Counted from the stretch's first letter, positions 21,060 to 31,029 are shown. The stretch is DNA of 64,000 nt from Theropithecus gelada (GCF_003255815.1 NC_037681.1:63441690-63505689); one strand, 5' to 3'. Numbers and translations: made by a program. The notes: generated by a model not told the origin, from the letters alone.

Positions 21060-21620
21060 GACCACAGATTCATTCATTCATTAATTCCTGTATGCCTGTC
21101 AGGTGCTGGGGTGACAGAGACAAAGGCCAGGTCCCTGTCCTCAGAGGTCACAGTTGAGTAAGGGATGATACACAGTACAGGGGTGACATCTGTGAAGTAT
21201 GACGGGTGCATGGGGAGCATACATTGCTGGGAGAGGGCTGGGCTGGTCAGAAGGGGCGGCCTGGGCTGCTTCTTGCAGAGGTATGACAGGCACGAGGTAT
21301 CCCTGGTACGAGGTATCAACAGGCACACGTGGGAGAGTGCTGAGAGATGGAGCTGGAAGGGCCAGAAGAGGTGTGGCTCTGCTAGTTGGGTGGGGTGGTT
21401 TGGATTTCTTCCAGAAGACAGCAGAGAGATTATACAGGAATTTAAGCAGCGCTGTGGAGGGATCAGCTCCACGGTTTAGAAACACTAGCTGGGCAGTAGA
21501 GAGAATGGTCTGGAAAGGGTGAGTCCAGGAGGAGACAGCAGTAACCCAGGCTATGCATGCAGAGAAATAGGGATAGGGAGAGGTGAACAAGTTCCAGAAG
21601 TCTTTCGAAGGCCTGGCAGT
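21060..21620 (+). repeat. Old mammalian interspersed repeat (same uncertain family as 11060-12600)
   Basis: Starts 'attcattcattcattaattc' and 'gtcaggtgctggggtgacag', then 'aaggccaggtccctgtcctc', and near the end 'agtgagtccaggaggaga' type text with 'agcagtaacccaggctatgc'. The order of phrases parallels the copy at 11060-12600. The last 80 bases are repeated at 23016-23093. Confidence 0.5.
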
Positions 21621-22659
21621 CTCCAGTCATGCCTACAGACTGAGCACAGCCCAGCTCATCTCAGATAAAACCTCTAATTCAAGCCCTACATGGAGCCCAG
21701 GCCTCTGCTTTGAAGAATCTCTTGACCCCAGTAGTCCAGCTCGGGACTGGCCCAGCGAATCCCAACCCCAATCTGCCGCCCTCATCCCAGAGGGATGCTC
21801 AGCCTACTGGACCTTGGCCTTTCTCTGGGGGACGGTGGGGCCTGTGAAGGGGGGAAGCCCTGAGGGGGGAAGCCCTGGGGCGGAACTGGTAGGCGTGGGG
21901 AGGCCCCCCAGGGCGCTGTGGCCACAGGGTGGCTGGAGGAGAGGAGGCAGGGAGCTGGGGAAGTGAGCCGGTAGGGAGCCGGGCAGGGTTCCAGCCCTGT
22001 GGGGCGGGCCTGAGGAGCCCTGTGGGGACCTAGAAAGTGAGGAGGAAGGAAGCAACCGGCCGCAGCCGCGCGGCACAGCCGCACATCACAGAAAGTGATG
22101 GGGAGGACAACAGGCGGTGATTCCTGGAGTGGGAGTTACCCCCTCCCCCAATTCTCAAACCCCAGACAGGAGTGAGCTGCGCTGCCCACTCCCCGCAGCA
22201 GGTGGCGCCGTCTTGCTGGGATTGGACTCGGGGCCTGTGCGGGCCTGGCTGGGACGCGCTCTGTGGAGAGGGACGCAACTGGAGCGGCTGGGGGGCATCT
22301 GTCCTGTGCCTGGGACCCTCACGGGGCCTCCCTGCTCCAGTCCCGCCCGCCTGCCGGCCTGTCCCCAGCTCTCCTGCTTCTCCACTCAATCCCTGTTCTC
22401 CTTCCTGTTCTTCTCCAGCCCTCCATTCCTGCTTTCTGCTGGGGTCCCGGAGAGGGTCTGGTGAGCTGGTTCACTCCGAGGCATCCCCACCGGATAAGGG
22501 AACTCCAAGCCCAGCCCAGAGGGCGTTTGGTCATGGCTCGGCACCGTGGGGGGCCTCTCTAAGCAGCCCCCACTCCCAGGGTTTGCCTACATCCTATGCC
22601 CTCAAGAGGTGCTCAGTGCCCGGAGCTGGGGCTTGGGGTGGAGGGGTTCCTGGGAACAT
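21621..22659. other. GC-rich stretch with a small CpG cluster
   Basis: No repeat recognised. CpGs cluster at 22040-22300 ('accggccgcagccgcgcggc' and 'gtggcgccgtcttgctggga'). A 15-bp tandem 'ggggggaagccctga/g' lies at 21849-21878. Frames of up to 178 codons occur in all frames, as expected of GC-rich DNA. This is the most promoter-like composition in the window, but no TATA, initiator or linked exon is seen. Confidence 0.4.
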
Positions 22660-22745
22660 ATATATGAGAAAGTGTCTCACTCTGTCTGTCACCCAGGCTA
22701 GAGTGTAGTGGCGCGATCACGGCTCACTGCAGCCTTCACCTCCCA
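22660..22745 (-). mobile_element. Alu fragment, antisense
   Basis: 'gagaaagtgtctcactctgt', 'cacccaggctagagtgtagt' and 'cactgcagccttcacctccc' are the antisense right-monomer end of an Alu, cut off after about 85 bases. Confidence 0.85.
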
Positions 22746-22999
22746 TGCCCAAGTTCTTCTCTCATCCTGTCTCTACAAAAAATACAAAATCACAAAACAT
22801 ACAAAAACAAACAAACAAAAAAAAAAACACTCACAAAAATTAGCTGGCCGTGGTGGGGCATGCCTGTAGTTCCAGCTACTCCGGAGGCTGAGGTGGGAGG
22901 ATCACTTGCATCCAGGAGGTGGAGGTTGCAGTGAGCCGAGATTGCACAGTTGCACTCCAGCCTGGGTGAGGGAGTGAAACCTTGTCTAAAAAAAAAAAA
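22746..22999 (+). mobile_element. Alu fragment, sense, right half
   Basis: Begins in the central linker ('ctgtctctacaaaaaataca'), has an expanded A/C-rich middle (22790-22835), then the right monomer 'ttagctggccgtggtggggc' to 'ccagcctgggtgagggagtg' and a poly-A tail. It abuts an antisense Alu fragment, giving a head-to-middle inverted pair that probably marks a rearrangement. Confidence 0.85.
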
Positions 23000-23015
23000 A
23001 AACAAAAAAAAAAAA

Positions 23016-23093
23016 CAGTAACCCCGGCTATGCTTGGGTTGAGTAGGGACAGGAAGAGATGAACAAGTTCCAGGAGTCTTTGGAAGGCCTGGC
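23016..23093 (+). repeat. Copy of the segment at 21538-21618, lying between two poly-A tracts
   Basis: 'cagtaaccccggctatgc' to 'gaaggcctggcag' matches 'cagtaacccaggctatgc' to 'gaaggcctggcag' about 1.5 kb upstream, at around 86% by eye. It starts right after the poly-A of an Alu and ends at a second A run (about 23094-23113). It could be a locally templated insertion, or two copies of one old repeat. Confidence 0.7.
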
Positions 23094-23103
23094 AGGAAAA
23101 AAA

Positions 23104-23176
23104 AAAAAAAAATGGGGAGGAGGGAAGGAAAGAAGGAAGAAAGGAAAAGAGGAAAGGAAGGAAGGAAAGAAAGAAA
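23104..23176 (+). repeat. Purine-rich (GGAA/GAAA)n tract
   Basis: A degenerate array of 'ggaaggaaagaaggaagaaa' units follows the poly-A. It probably grew from the A-tail/T-tail boundary of the flanking Alu pieces. Confidence 0.85.
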
Positions 23177-23290
23177 CGGGGTCTTACCATGTTACCCAGG
23201 CTGGTCTTGAACTCCTAGGCTCAAACGATCCTCTTGCCTCAGACTCCCAAAGTGTTAGGATTACGGGCAGAAGCCATGAGCCCAGCTCCT
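23177..23290 (-). mobile_element. Alu fragment, antisense (left monomer)
   Basis: 'ggggtcttaccatgttaccc' to 'agaagccatgagcccagctc' is the antisense left monomer only. It faces the sense Alu fragment at 22746-22999 across the 80-bp copy. Confidence 0.85.
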
Positions 23291-24779
23291 AGGAATCTTT
23301 GCTGTGGCAAGGGGGCTTACTAATGAATGACAAAATAAATTACAACAGCTCTTGGGGAACATGCCTAGCATCTCTCAATCTCTCATCTTGCGTCAAGAAG
23401 GAAAACCTGAAGGGCTCAGGGGACTCCTACTGGGCCTCCCGGCCCTCCTGATTCCCCACTTCCTTTCTTGTTCTTGGGGCTGGGTTTCACATTGGTCACA
23501 AAGGAGGGGAGTGTCCCCCTTGCCAGTGGACAGATCTGTGTGGGCTGGTGATGGCAGAGCTGGCCTAGGTAGGGCACTGAGTTGGGGGTGACTGGTGGGG
23601 GTAGTGGGGCATGGAAACAGAGGATGCCCACCGCAGGACCCTCTCTGAAGGAGCAGGTGAGGGCTGGAGGGCTCAGGAGGGAAACTTCCATAGTTTCTAG
23701 GGTGGAGTCTTAGGGGCAGAGGGAAGGAAAGGGTCTGGCTGGTGTGAGTGGTAGCTGATCCAGAGAGGCTGTCGCCCAGCCCAGGACCCGTGGCTCCCAG
23801 CCTGCCCTTCTCCCCGGGTCCTGCACTCCCTAAGGACAGCTGCCATCATTTGTAGACTCTAACCTGGTATCGTGGCTTTGATAAGAATGAGGATATTTAT
23901 GAGACAACAGGGCAGAATATTTTAGAGAAGGACTATCTGGTAGCACAGCGGTGTCTGTTCCCCTGGGACACCTGAACTCCGATACTACCTGCCCCCAAGT
24001 TGTCACTCATTCCCTCCCCTCAGCTGGGGTGGGTGGGAGGCGTTGTGGGTCCCTACATCTCGGTTCGATTTCAGCCTGAAATAAAAAGCCAACTTGTCAC
24101 CCTTAGTCTTCCTAGGGATGGGATGCCTTCCCTGGGACGAGCTTCTGGTTCTCTTGAACTTTTAGGTGGTCAGTGCAGCATAGACAGTAGTGAGTTTATG
24201 TTGACTGTGAACTCTTGTTTCAAAGCACACCTGGGCAGGGACAGGTGGGTTGATGCCGAGAAGGCTAAGAGGGAGGAAGTGTGAGCCAAGGGAAGAGATG
24301 AACATGTATCTGAGAAGGGAGGACCAGAGCAGTCAGGCAAGAAGAGGCCGTCACTGGCAGCCACTCTGTCACTGCTGGGGAAAGAATGGCCAGGGCGCCC
24401 TGGCAGTGAGTGTGGGGCTGCCACAGGGAGGAAGGGCTGGGAGGCTGTGGGGAATGCACTTAAGGCTGGATCAGGAGGCAGTCAGAAACGTCCTTATCTG
24501 CTCCAAAACCTGGGGGCATGCCGGGGGCGGGGGGCGGTGAGGGGAGAGGAGGGATGATGATGAGTTCTCAGACATCTTGGGTAGCCAGCTGGAGGGAAGC
24601 TGGGCTGGCAAGGCTGACTTTGGGAACTGTTTTGTATCTGGAATTTTCTGACCAGTGTAGAAGTTGTCTCCTGAGTTGCTGTTCTGCAAGAATGTATTAT
24701 ATAACTTCTTGCCTGATTTGTGGCTGAGGGTGGCATTGCCAATAAACCTACTAACATGGCCCCTTGAGCGTGGTAGGGT
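23291..24779. other. Unique stretch
   Basis: No exon or clear repeat. 23830-23950 ('gctttgataagaatgaggat') and 24600-24740 are AT-richer and repeat-free. 24740-24780 has an 'ccaataaacctac' that could act as a polyadenylation signal, but nothing upstream looks like a terminal exon. Confidence 0.4.
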
Positions 24780-25060
24780 CGGGAGTTGAGCCTCCCAGCC
24801 CACAAGGAGCTTCTCATGCACCTGGGGAGGCAGCGCGAGTGCTCAATGAGATGTGAAGCTGTAGAGGAGCGTCCATGTGGGAAGTGCCAAGAGGACGGGA
24901 TGAGGGTGGGCTCAAGGCAGACTTCTTGGAGGAGGAAGGAGATTCTCAGATGGAGAAAAAGGATAGATTTCCAAGATTATGAGAACATTGTAAGCAAAAG
25001 CACCAAGAAGGAGTGGAAAGTTTGGGGGTGGGGAGAGATGTGAGGACACTAAGAGCTTGG
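24780..25060 (+). repeat. Old mammalian repeat fragment (L2/MIR3-like)
   Basis: 'acaaggagcttctcatgcac', 'gtgggaagtgccaagaggac' and 'gcagacttcttggaggagga' follow the phrase order of the uncertain old repeat family seen at 11060-12600 and 41610-42130. Confidence 0.45.
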
Positions 25061-25077
25061 CATACAGAAGACACTCG

Positions 25078-25098
25078 AAGGAAGGAAGGAAGGAAGGG
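25078..25098 (+). repeat. (GAAG)n simple repeat
   Basis: Five to six perfect 'gaag' units in a purine-rich context. Confidence 0.85.
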
Positions 25099-26214
25099 TA
25101 GGAGAGTGGGAAGAAGGAAGAGGGAGCTGAGAGTTGCTCTCATAGGGATGGGGGCAGGTCCCTGGTGTGACCAACCTCCATGAGCCAAGTTATGAAAGCA
25201 CCTAGCTTGAGGAGCCCCACAGTGGACCCTCAGCTCACCAGCCTCCGTCTTAGGCTTGCTCACAAACATGAAGCTGGGGCTCGGAAACAGGCGTGAGACT
25301 GCCCGCCCACCCTTGTTTATCCTCCTCCAAGGCCTAGTGTCACCAGTGCTTTGCTGGGTAGCAGCTGCTCCAGTTCCCTGATGGAGATGGGGCTGTGTGT
25401 CACTCTGGGGTGACTGAGGGGCCACTAACCCTCCACCAAGATGGCAGCATAGCCAGACAGGAGGGCTTTTGTCTCATCTTGACCCTCCTGGGAGGCCTGG
25501 CCATGGCCCGAGTTTGCTCACTGTTAATTATTGACCAGGTACCCAGGGACAGGGCCCCGCTGTCCAGCTGGATGGAGGGCACGTGGGGCTGGGGCCTGGG
25601 CCTCCCAGGGCATCGGGTGGGGCTCACCTGGGGCCAGGGGAGTGAAGGGCGCCGGCCTTGGGTAAGGATCGAGGAGCCCCAAACGCCTCCCCCACTGCTC
25701 CCCAAGCCCAGGATGAAATGTGGCAGAAAGTGCCCAGGCCAGGGTGGCTGGAGATTCTGCATGGAGAACATTCTCATTCTTACCCTCAGAAGGACAGGGA
25801 GGAGGGGGAGAAACACCTTTACCCCGAAAAGGAAGGAGACGACGGACAGAGAAGACCCCAGAATGAAGGTGTGAGGGTCCCTGAGCTGTGTGGAGCTGCA
25901 CGCTTAGACCTGGAGGCCCCACCCAGAGCAGCACATGGCCACAGACACCCTCCTCAGGCCCTCTGATGGAAAATGCCAGCCCAAGAGGGTGTTAGGAGAG
26001 CTGATTCATTCTGGGCCAGAGGGAAGAGGGATGAGAGGCCCCCCAGCCCTGGCGGGACCACCTCTGGTTTCTGGCCCTGTGTGAATATGGCCTTGTCCAC
26101 CCCATCAGGGAGGCCTCAGCCAAGAGCAAGGAGGAAGGTCCACAAAGCGATGTGTATCAAGAGGCAGGAGGTAGGGGACGAGGGGAGACTGAGTGATGCT
26201 GTTTAGAGCAGGAC
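25099..26214. other. Unique GC-rich stretch
   Basis: Frames of 159, 138 and 136 codons overlap on both strands at 25395-25934. Overlap in several frames, low-complexity residues and lack of splice context point to composition, not coding. No repeat recognised. Confidence 0.4.
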
Positions 26215-26405
26215 CAGCTCTGGTGCTTGTTATATGCGTACGTGATCTTGTTTGATCATCCTAAATGGTGATGAGAGCAGGGTGCTATTACTATGGCCAT
26301 TTCATAAATGAGGAAACTGAGGCATACATTGTGCCACTTGTCCAAGTCCTGGAGCTGGGGAACAGCAAAGCAGAGGCAGTCTGATTCCTGACCTGGGTCC
26401 GGTGT
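26215..26405 (+). repeat. MIR SINE, sense
   Basis: 'catttcataaatgaggaaac' then 'tgaggcatacattgtgccac' and 'cagaggcagtctgattcctg' follow the MIR core and 3' end. Confidence 0.75.
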
Positions 26406-27149
26406 AACTCTGTTACCTGCAGGGAGCGGGCAGAGGGACAGTGCAGGAAGGTTGCAGAGAAGAGGCCCAGCGAGCCCAGGCCTCTGGCTCAGGGCATGCC
26501 TTTGAGGTGGAGGCGGGGTGGGAATCTGGCTTCTCCATAGGGAAGGAGAATGTGTGCGCTGGCCTCTGGGTGTCAGGCAAGTGTGTCTCAGGCCGGCCTG
26601 TTCCCACAGCCCCCACCTCCTCTTCCCCTGGGGCTTTACCTGTGAGAAGTCAATATTGATGTTTTATGGCCCAGGGTAAACACACATTTTTTTCCTCCCA
26701 TGGAGGGTTTATCTGGTCTGGAGGGTTAATCAGTGACCACTTGGAGGTGGGGGAAGCCTCTGAGAAGAAAGCAGCTATTCAATTCCAGCCCTTCACCCAG
26801 CCTCTCCCCTTCCCTCCTCCCCACTACCACCTCCCCTCCCATCCTCCAGTGGGGACTGACCTGGCCCTGCAAGTGGGTGGGGGTAGGACATTTGAGAGTC
26901 TGAGGCTGGAGTCCTTGTGGGTGTGTTCAGGGGACTGTTAAGTAGGATGCGTCCAAGGAGAGTGTCCCTAGAGCCGCATTTGCCCTGAGCGCAGTGTTGG
27001 CAGGGCAGGTGGGCCCTGCATGCGGCTCTCATGGGCCCAGCCTGGTTAGGAGTGGGAGAGAGAGAAAATAAGTCTCGTGTCACAGAGCACTCAGAGTTGA
27101 CCCGAGATAATATGGGTTGCTCCTCTTGAGAGCAGGGGCACTGGAGCAC
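26406..27149. other. Unique stretch
   Basis: No exon recognised. 26780-26860 is pyrimidine-rich. Confidence 0.4.
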
Positions 27150-27310
27150 AGCATGGGGCCCGACCCTGCCTCTAACATGCTGTATGGCCTCAGACAGGTG
27201 GCTTCACGTCTCTCGGCCTCAGGTGCCTCCCATCTCCTCTAGGGTGGTTTTGAGAATCAAATGAGATCCTGTACTTGCAGAGGGGAGAACATAAAGACAC
27301 TATGTAAAAT
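27150..27310 (+). repeat. MIR SINE, sense
   Basis: 'cctgcctctaacatgctgta', 'ttcacgtctctcggcctcag' and 'gagaatcaaatgagatcctg' are MIR 5' to 3' landmarks. Confidence 0.65.
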
Positions 27311-28205
27311 TCAAATGGACCGTCGCCTCCTCTACCTTCCTTGGGAAGAGCATCGTTCATCTCAGGGCTTGATAGCCTTCTGCCTACAGAAACACAGTGA
27401 TGGGTCGAGGGTTTAGAAAACTGAGGGCTCCTGAACATGTAAGGCTGAGATGAAGCAAGAGCTGAACAGTTCTTCGTGATAAAGCGAAAGGAATGCTGAA
27501 GCTGGGAGGGCCACTCAGGGGTGTGGTCAAAGCGCAAGAAATGGATGAGAACAGAGAGATAGCTGGCATCAGGAGAGAGAGGGAGACCTAAAGAATGTGC
27601 TGTGGGGTAGAGTAAGGACCGGCCAAGAAGTGCTGCCAGTGAGAATCCCTGTGGTGGGGAATAACCGACACATTTTGAAGAAGTGATATGTGTTCTTGAA
27701 GTTGTTTTCAACCTTGTGCTATAATCACCCTCCATTCCTCCTGAACTTGACCAAACATTGGCCACACACAAGAGCCTTGGGTGTGTAGTTCATTGGGAGG
27801 GGCGAAAGAGAGATGGGCATCAGCTTAGAGAGAGGCGGTTCAGAGAGGGGACAGCAGACACAGGCTGAGAGCCACAACAAGGAGCAAAGTGACCTTGGAG
27901 AGCCCATTGAATTGAAGCACTCACTCCAAAGAACCCTCAGGGATGTTGGGAAATGGAAGGTGATTCTACAAAACCAGTGAACTTGAAGACATGAAGGCTA
28001 GAGACACCTTAGTTAAATAGATAAAGGGTACTTTAGACACAAGTTGTACTATAAATGTCCATTATGATGGAATTGAGTTACTGTCTGAGAAAATGGGAGT
28101 TGAACATATGTGGTCACCTACCCTTATGGGCACTTGGCTGGGCCTATAAAGATGGTAAGATGTGGTCCTTGCCCCTCAAAGAGTTCTTTCAAGAGGAGAC
28201 AGACT
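27311..28205. other. Unique stretch with a 193-codon minus-strand frame
   Basis: A frame at 27190-27771 (minus) runs 193 codons, with its last third inside the MIR. The sequence (…FSLAALLGRSLLYPTAHSLG…) shows no domain I recognise. There is no upstream promoter or Kozak context that stands out. I treat it as a chance frame. The rest is unique. Confidence 0.35.
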
Positions 28206-28377
28206 GTAGCAGGCATGACTGATTATCTCCCTACATCCCTTCCTCTCCCTACTTCTCATTTGCTAGAACCCCCATGTTTTTAGCTGGGCACATGGCAGCC
28301 CAGAATAAGGACTACATTTCATGGTCTCCCTTGCAATTAAGAGTAGCCCTATGACCAAGTTTTAGCCAGAGGGAGGT
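28206..28377 (+). mobile_element. LTR fragment, sense (ERVL/MaLR-like LTR family shared by five loci)
   Basis: 'tttttagctgggcacatggc', 'aaggactacatttcatggtc' and 'gaccaagttttagccagagg' correspond to the first half of an LTR family also seen at 31030-31480, 50000-50822, 54520-54984 (sense) and 59745-60125 (antisense). It is cut at 28378 by another LTR. It may be the 5' LTR of the internal sequence at 29875-31020. Confidence 0.55.
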
Positions 28378-28919
28378 TGTCTTAGTCTGTTCCAGCTGCT
28401 ATAACAAAACACCTAAGTCTGGGTAATTTATAAACAATAGAAATGTAATTTTTCACAGTTCTGGAGGCTGGGAAGTCCCACTGGCAGATGCAGTGTCTGG
28501 TAAAGGCTGCTCTCTGCTCCTTTTTCTTTTTTAAGACGGAGTTTCGCTCTGTCGCCCAGGCCGGAGCATGGTGGTGCGATCTCGGCTCACTGCAACCTCT
28601 GCCTCCCAGGTTCAACTGATTCTCCTGCCTCAGCCTCCCAAGTAGCTGGATTACAGGCACCCACCACCACGCTCGGCTAATTTTTGTATTTTTAGTAGAG
28701 ACGGGGTTTCGCCATGTTGGCCAGGATGGTCTCGATCTCCTAACCTCAGGTGATCCACCTGCCTTGGCCTCCCAGAACGCTGGGATTACAGGCGTGAGCC
28801 ACCATGCCCAGCCACTCTCTGCTCGTAAGATGGCGCCGTCTTGCTGTGTCCTCAGACAGTGGAAGGGCAAAAGAAAGGGACTAGGGTGCTCCCTTCAACC
28901 TCTTTTGTAAGGTCACTGT
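28378..28919 (-). mobile_element. MaLR-type LTR (MLT1-like), antisense, split by an Alu
   Basis: The plus strand opens 'ttgtcttagtctgttccagc' and 'tataacaaaacacctaagtc', the reverse complement of a MaLR LTR 3' end. After the Alu it resumes with 'ctcgtaagatggcgccgtct' and 'gtgtcctcagacagtggaag'. Confidence 0.7.
28520..28814 (-). mobile_element. Alu element, antisense (AluS-like)
   Basis: A full antisense dimer from a T-rich tail 'cctttttcttttttaagacg' to 'gtgagccaccatgcccagcc'. Perfect 10-base target copies 'ctctctgctc' lie at 28510-28519 and 28815-28824. Confidence 0.95.
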
Positions 28920-29073
28920 ATTAGTCCATTTGTGTTGCTATAAAGAAATACTTGAGGCTGTGTAATTTATAAAGAAAAGAGGTTTATTTGGCTCATAGTT
29001 CTGCAGGCTGTACAGGCATCACACCAGCATCTATTCAGCTTCTGGTGAAGCCTCAGATAGCTTACAGTCAGAA
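28920..29073 (-). mobile_element. MaLR-type LTR (MST-like), antisense, truncated
   Basis: 'tgtattagtccatttgtgtt', 'gtaatttataaagaaaagag' and 'gcttctggtgaagcctcaga' are the reverse complement of the 3' portion of an MST/MLT LTR. It ends abruptly near 29073 against the ERV-F-like leader, and the missing part does not reappear on the far side. Confidence 0.75.
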
Positions 29074-29355
29074 AGAATTGAGGAACTTCAAGATGGACGT
29101 CTCCGAGTTGAAGACCTCACTGCGCCACAGGGTGGCTACGTCCTTGGGCGTATGTACGACGGAGATGGTTAACAAAGGGGAGTACTCACCGAAGGAGAAA
29201 TTCTCAGAGCGGCACCAGTGGAAAGCTGGAACACTTGTACCAGTGGAAAGCTGGAACACTTGTTCGGTGTTGGTGGCTGGTTGGGTTGGGAGCTGGTTCG
29301 CTGGGGAGGAGGTTCCTCAGACCCGTAGGGGATGTTGAGGAAGGGTCTCTTCCCA
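29074..29355 (-). other. ERV-F-like leader with splice-donor-like site and exact 25-bp duplication
   Basis: Minus-strand leader downstream of the primer site. At 29184-29192 the minus strand reads 'cggtgagtact', a good 5' splice-site consensus, as used for subgenomic env RNA in retroviruses. A 25-bp unit beginning 'accagtggaaagctgg' occurs at 29214-29238 and identically at 29239-29263. Confidence 0.6.
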
Positions 29356-29373
29356 GGTCGGGTTTTGGCACCA
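29356..29373 (-). promoter_or_regulatory. Primer binding site, best fit tRNA-Phe
   Basis: The minus strand reads 'tggtgccaaaacccgacc'. The tRNA-Phe 3' end predicts 'tggtgccgaaacccggga'. The first 15 bases differ only by G to A at a former CpG, and the last three differ. tRNA-His fits only the first seven bases. Confidence 0.65.
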
Positions 29374-29375
29374 GC

Positions 29376-29874
29376 TGTTTTGTTTCTCTATTACTACTAT
29401 TAATAGACGCAAAGACTAAATATCAATAAAGGCCAAAACGAGCGAAGAAAGTGGCAGCCTTTTATTTGCAAATATGCATACACTCTCGGGCGAGGTTCTC
29501 TGGTCCTCAGGTGTGGGGGGCCAGGGAAGTCGCACCGACACTCTCGGGTGATGTTCTCCAGTCCAAAAATGCGGGGGCCGAAGAAGTCACGCTGGCTCCT
29601 GCCAGTGGCAGAATTTTATGCGTTGGTACTGGAAGGGGGAGGGCAGTGGGCGGGATAAGGGCGTGATAGGGGCGTCTCCATAGGCGTGGCCGGGTAAGTT
29701 TTGATCTCTTCGGATTGACATCATCTGGTGCATGCTCGGTTGATCTGCATCTTCCTGGGACGGGCTGCATTTTCCCGTGCACGGGAATGTTGGTGAGGGA
29801 GAACCCGGAAGCAACATGGATTGTGCCTTCTTGTTCACCTTCCTCCATCTTGTCCTTTCTCCCTCACCCAAACA
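29376..29874 (-). repeat. ERV-F-like LTR, 499 bp, with TATA and poly-A signals
   Basis: On the minus strand it runs from 'tgtttgggtgagggagaa' to 'gagaaacaaaaca', the TG…CA ends of an LTR. A TATA-type 'gcataaaattc' lies at about 29612-29621 and AATAAA at 29461-29466, in the right order for U3-R-U5. A degenerate 58-bp tandem (29481-29538 and 29539-29596, each opening 'cactctcggg') lies between them. Confidence 0.75.
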
Positions 29875-31020
29875 GGTGACCCTCATTGTGCTCTGGCAAA
29901 AGACTCGGTAAAACTGTCATCTGTGGTCCTCTGGCAGGGAGACCACATGATCTCTGAGCCTGTAACTCTAGGACAACTTGAGAATCAGCGAGTACCCACT
30001 ACTTGCCGCTTTCAGCAAATTCCTGGAAAAGAGAGGTGAATGCAATGGAGTTAAACCTGGCCAGTCTGCAAGAAGAGAGGGAAGGAAATATAGTTCGGCC
30101 AAGAGAACCCACTGCCTGTTGCCTGTAATCTAAGTTGACTGGGAGTCTCAGAATTTGGAGCTTTGAAGAGATAGAAGACCCAAGCGCCTTCTAGATCCCA
30201 AACGGAAGCAGCGACCTAAGTTGGTGCTGCAGAGACAGCTGTAGTGGGAGGTAAGATGATGGCCCTGAGCCATTCTCAGGCTTTACCAGTTAAGAATTCT
30301 CTACCAGACAATGGGAGACAGCCAGCAGCCAAGATCAGATTAAGGGTGTTCCCTTTCCACCCAACCCTATTGTCTCAGATGGCCTGAAGATAACTGCCAT
30401 TCAGCTGAGAGAGGGGTCTGGGGAGAGCACAGATGCCAGTAAAAATAGAACCAGAGTTTTCAGACTGGCAAACTCTGTCAAGACAAGACCTTTGGCTGGA
30501 GTTACCTGCACATGGAACTGACTAAAAGCAAATAGTTTGGAAGACTGAAAGAAGTATGTTCTCCAATGCCCACTTCAGATGTAGGATGATAACCTAATAA
30601 GAGCCCCCCAGAGGGCAAAACCAGGGGCCAAAGAAAACACTGGACAAGGGAGTGACTTCCAGAAAATGGAAGAGCAAAGAGTCTTTATAATTTCTAACTA
30701 GCATTATTTGGTAATTGCTATAGACTGGGGCCATCTGTGCAGTTCCCATTGTTTGATTTTCCAAAAGAGATGTTTTTTAATTGTGGTATGTGGTTCCTGT
30801 TCCATCATTCCATCCCACGATATTCCATCATTATGTGTTAGGGGAGGGTGGGGGCAAATGACGTGTCTTTCAATGTGCTGGGTCTCCAGGCCACAAGTAG
30901 CCACATCCAGGCCTGACTGAGGTGTACGGCACAGGACAGTGTGGGACTTGAGATGGCTTTCCTCCAAAGGTAGTGTTTGTCTTTTGTGTGTGAAAAGAAA
31001 AGTGATAGTTGGGTGGCTAA
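29875..31020 (+). mobile_element. ERVL/MaLR-like internal sequence, copy A
   Basis: Ordered matches to 50880-51620 and 53985-54250 include 'taatctaagttgactgggag', 'agttaagaattctctaccag', 'acaatgggagacagcc', 'aagatcagattaagggtgt' and 'ttttttaattgtggtatgtg'. No intact frame remains. Family assignment is inferred from the LTRs around it and from the primer-site-like start of copy B. Confidence 0.6.
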
Positions 31021-31029
31021 ATTGGTGAA

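Larger units (their letters stand above)
29074..29874 (-). mobile_element. 5' end of a second ERV (LTR, primer site, leader), ERV-F-like
   Basis: On the minus strand a 499-bp LTR is followed by two bases, a tRNA-Phe-like primer site and about 280 bp of leader with a splice-donor-like site. There is no gag, pol, env or 3' LTR. CpGs are far more frequent than in the surrounding repeats, so the insertion is probably younger than its ERVL/MaLR host. The leader is joined directly to a truncated MST LTR, which implies a deletion of the rest of the provirus and some flank. ERV-F assignment is inferred from the primer site alone. Confidence 0.65.

Noticed and set aside
25395..25934. Overlapping 136-159 codon frames on both strands
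   Set aside because: Several frames open at once in GC-rich DNA; no domain, no splice context, no repeat structure.
27190..27771. 193-codon minus-strand frame
   Set aside because: Its C-terminal third is MIR sequence and no family features are visible.
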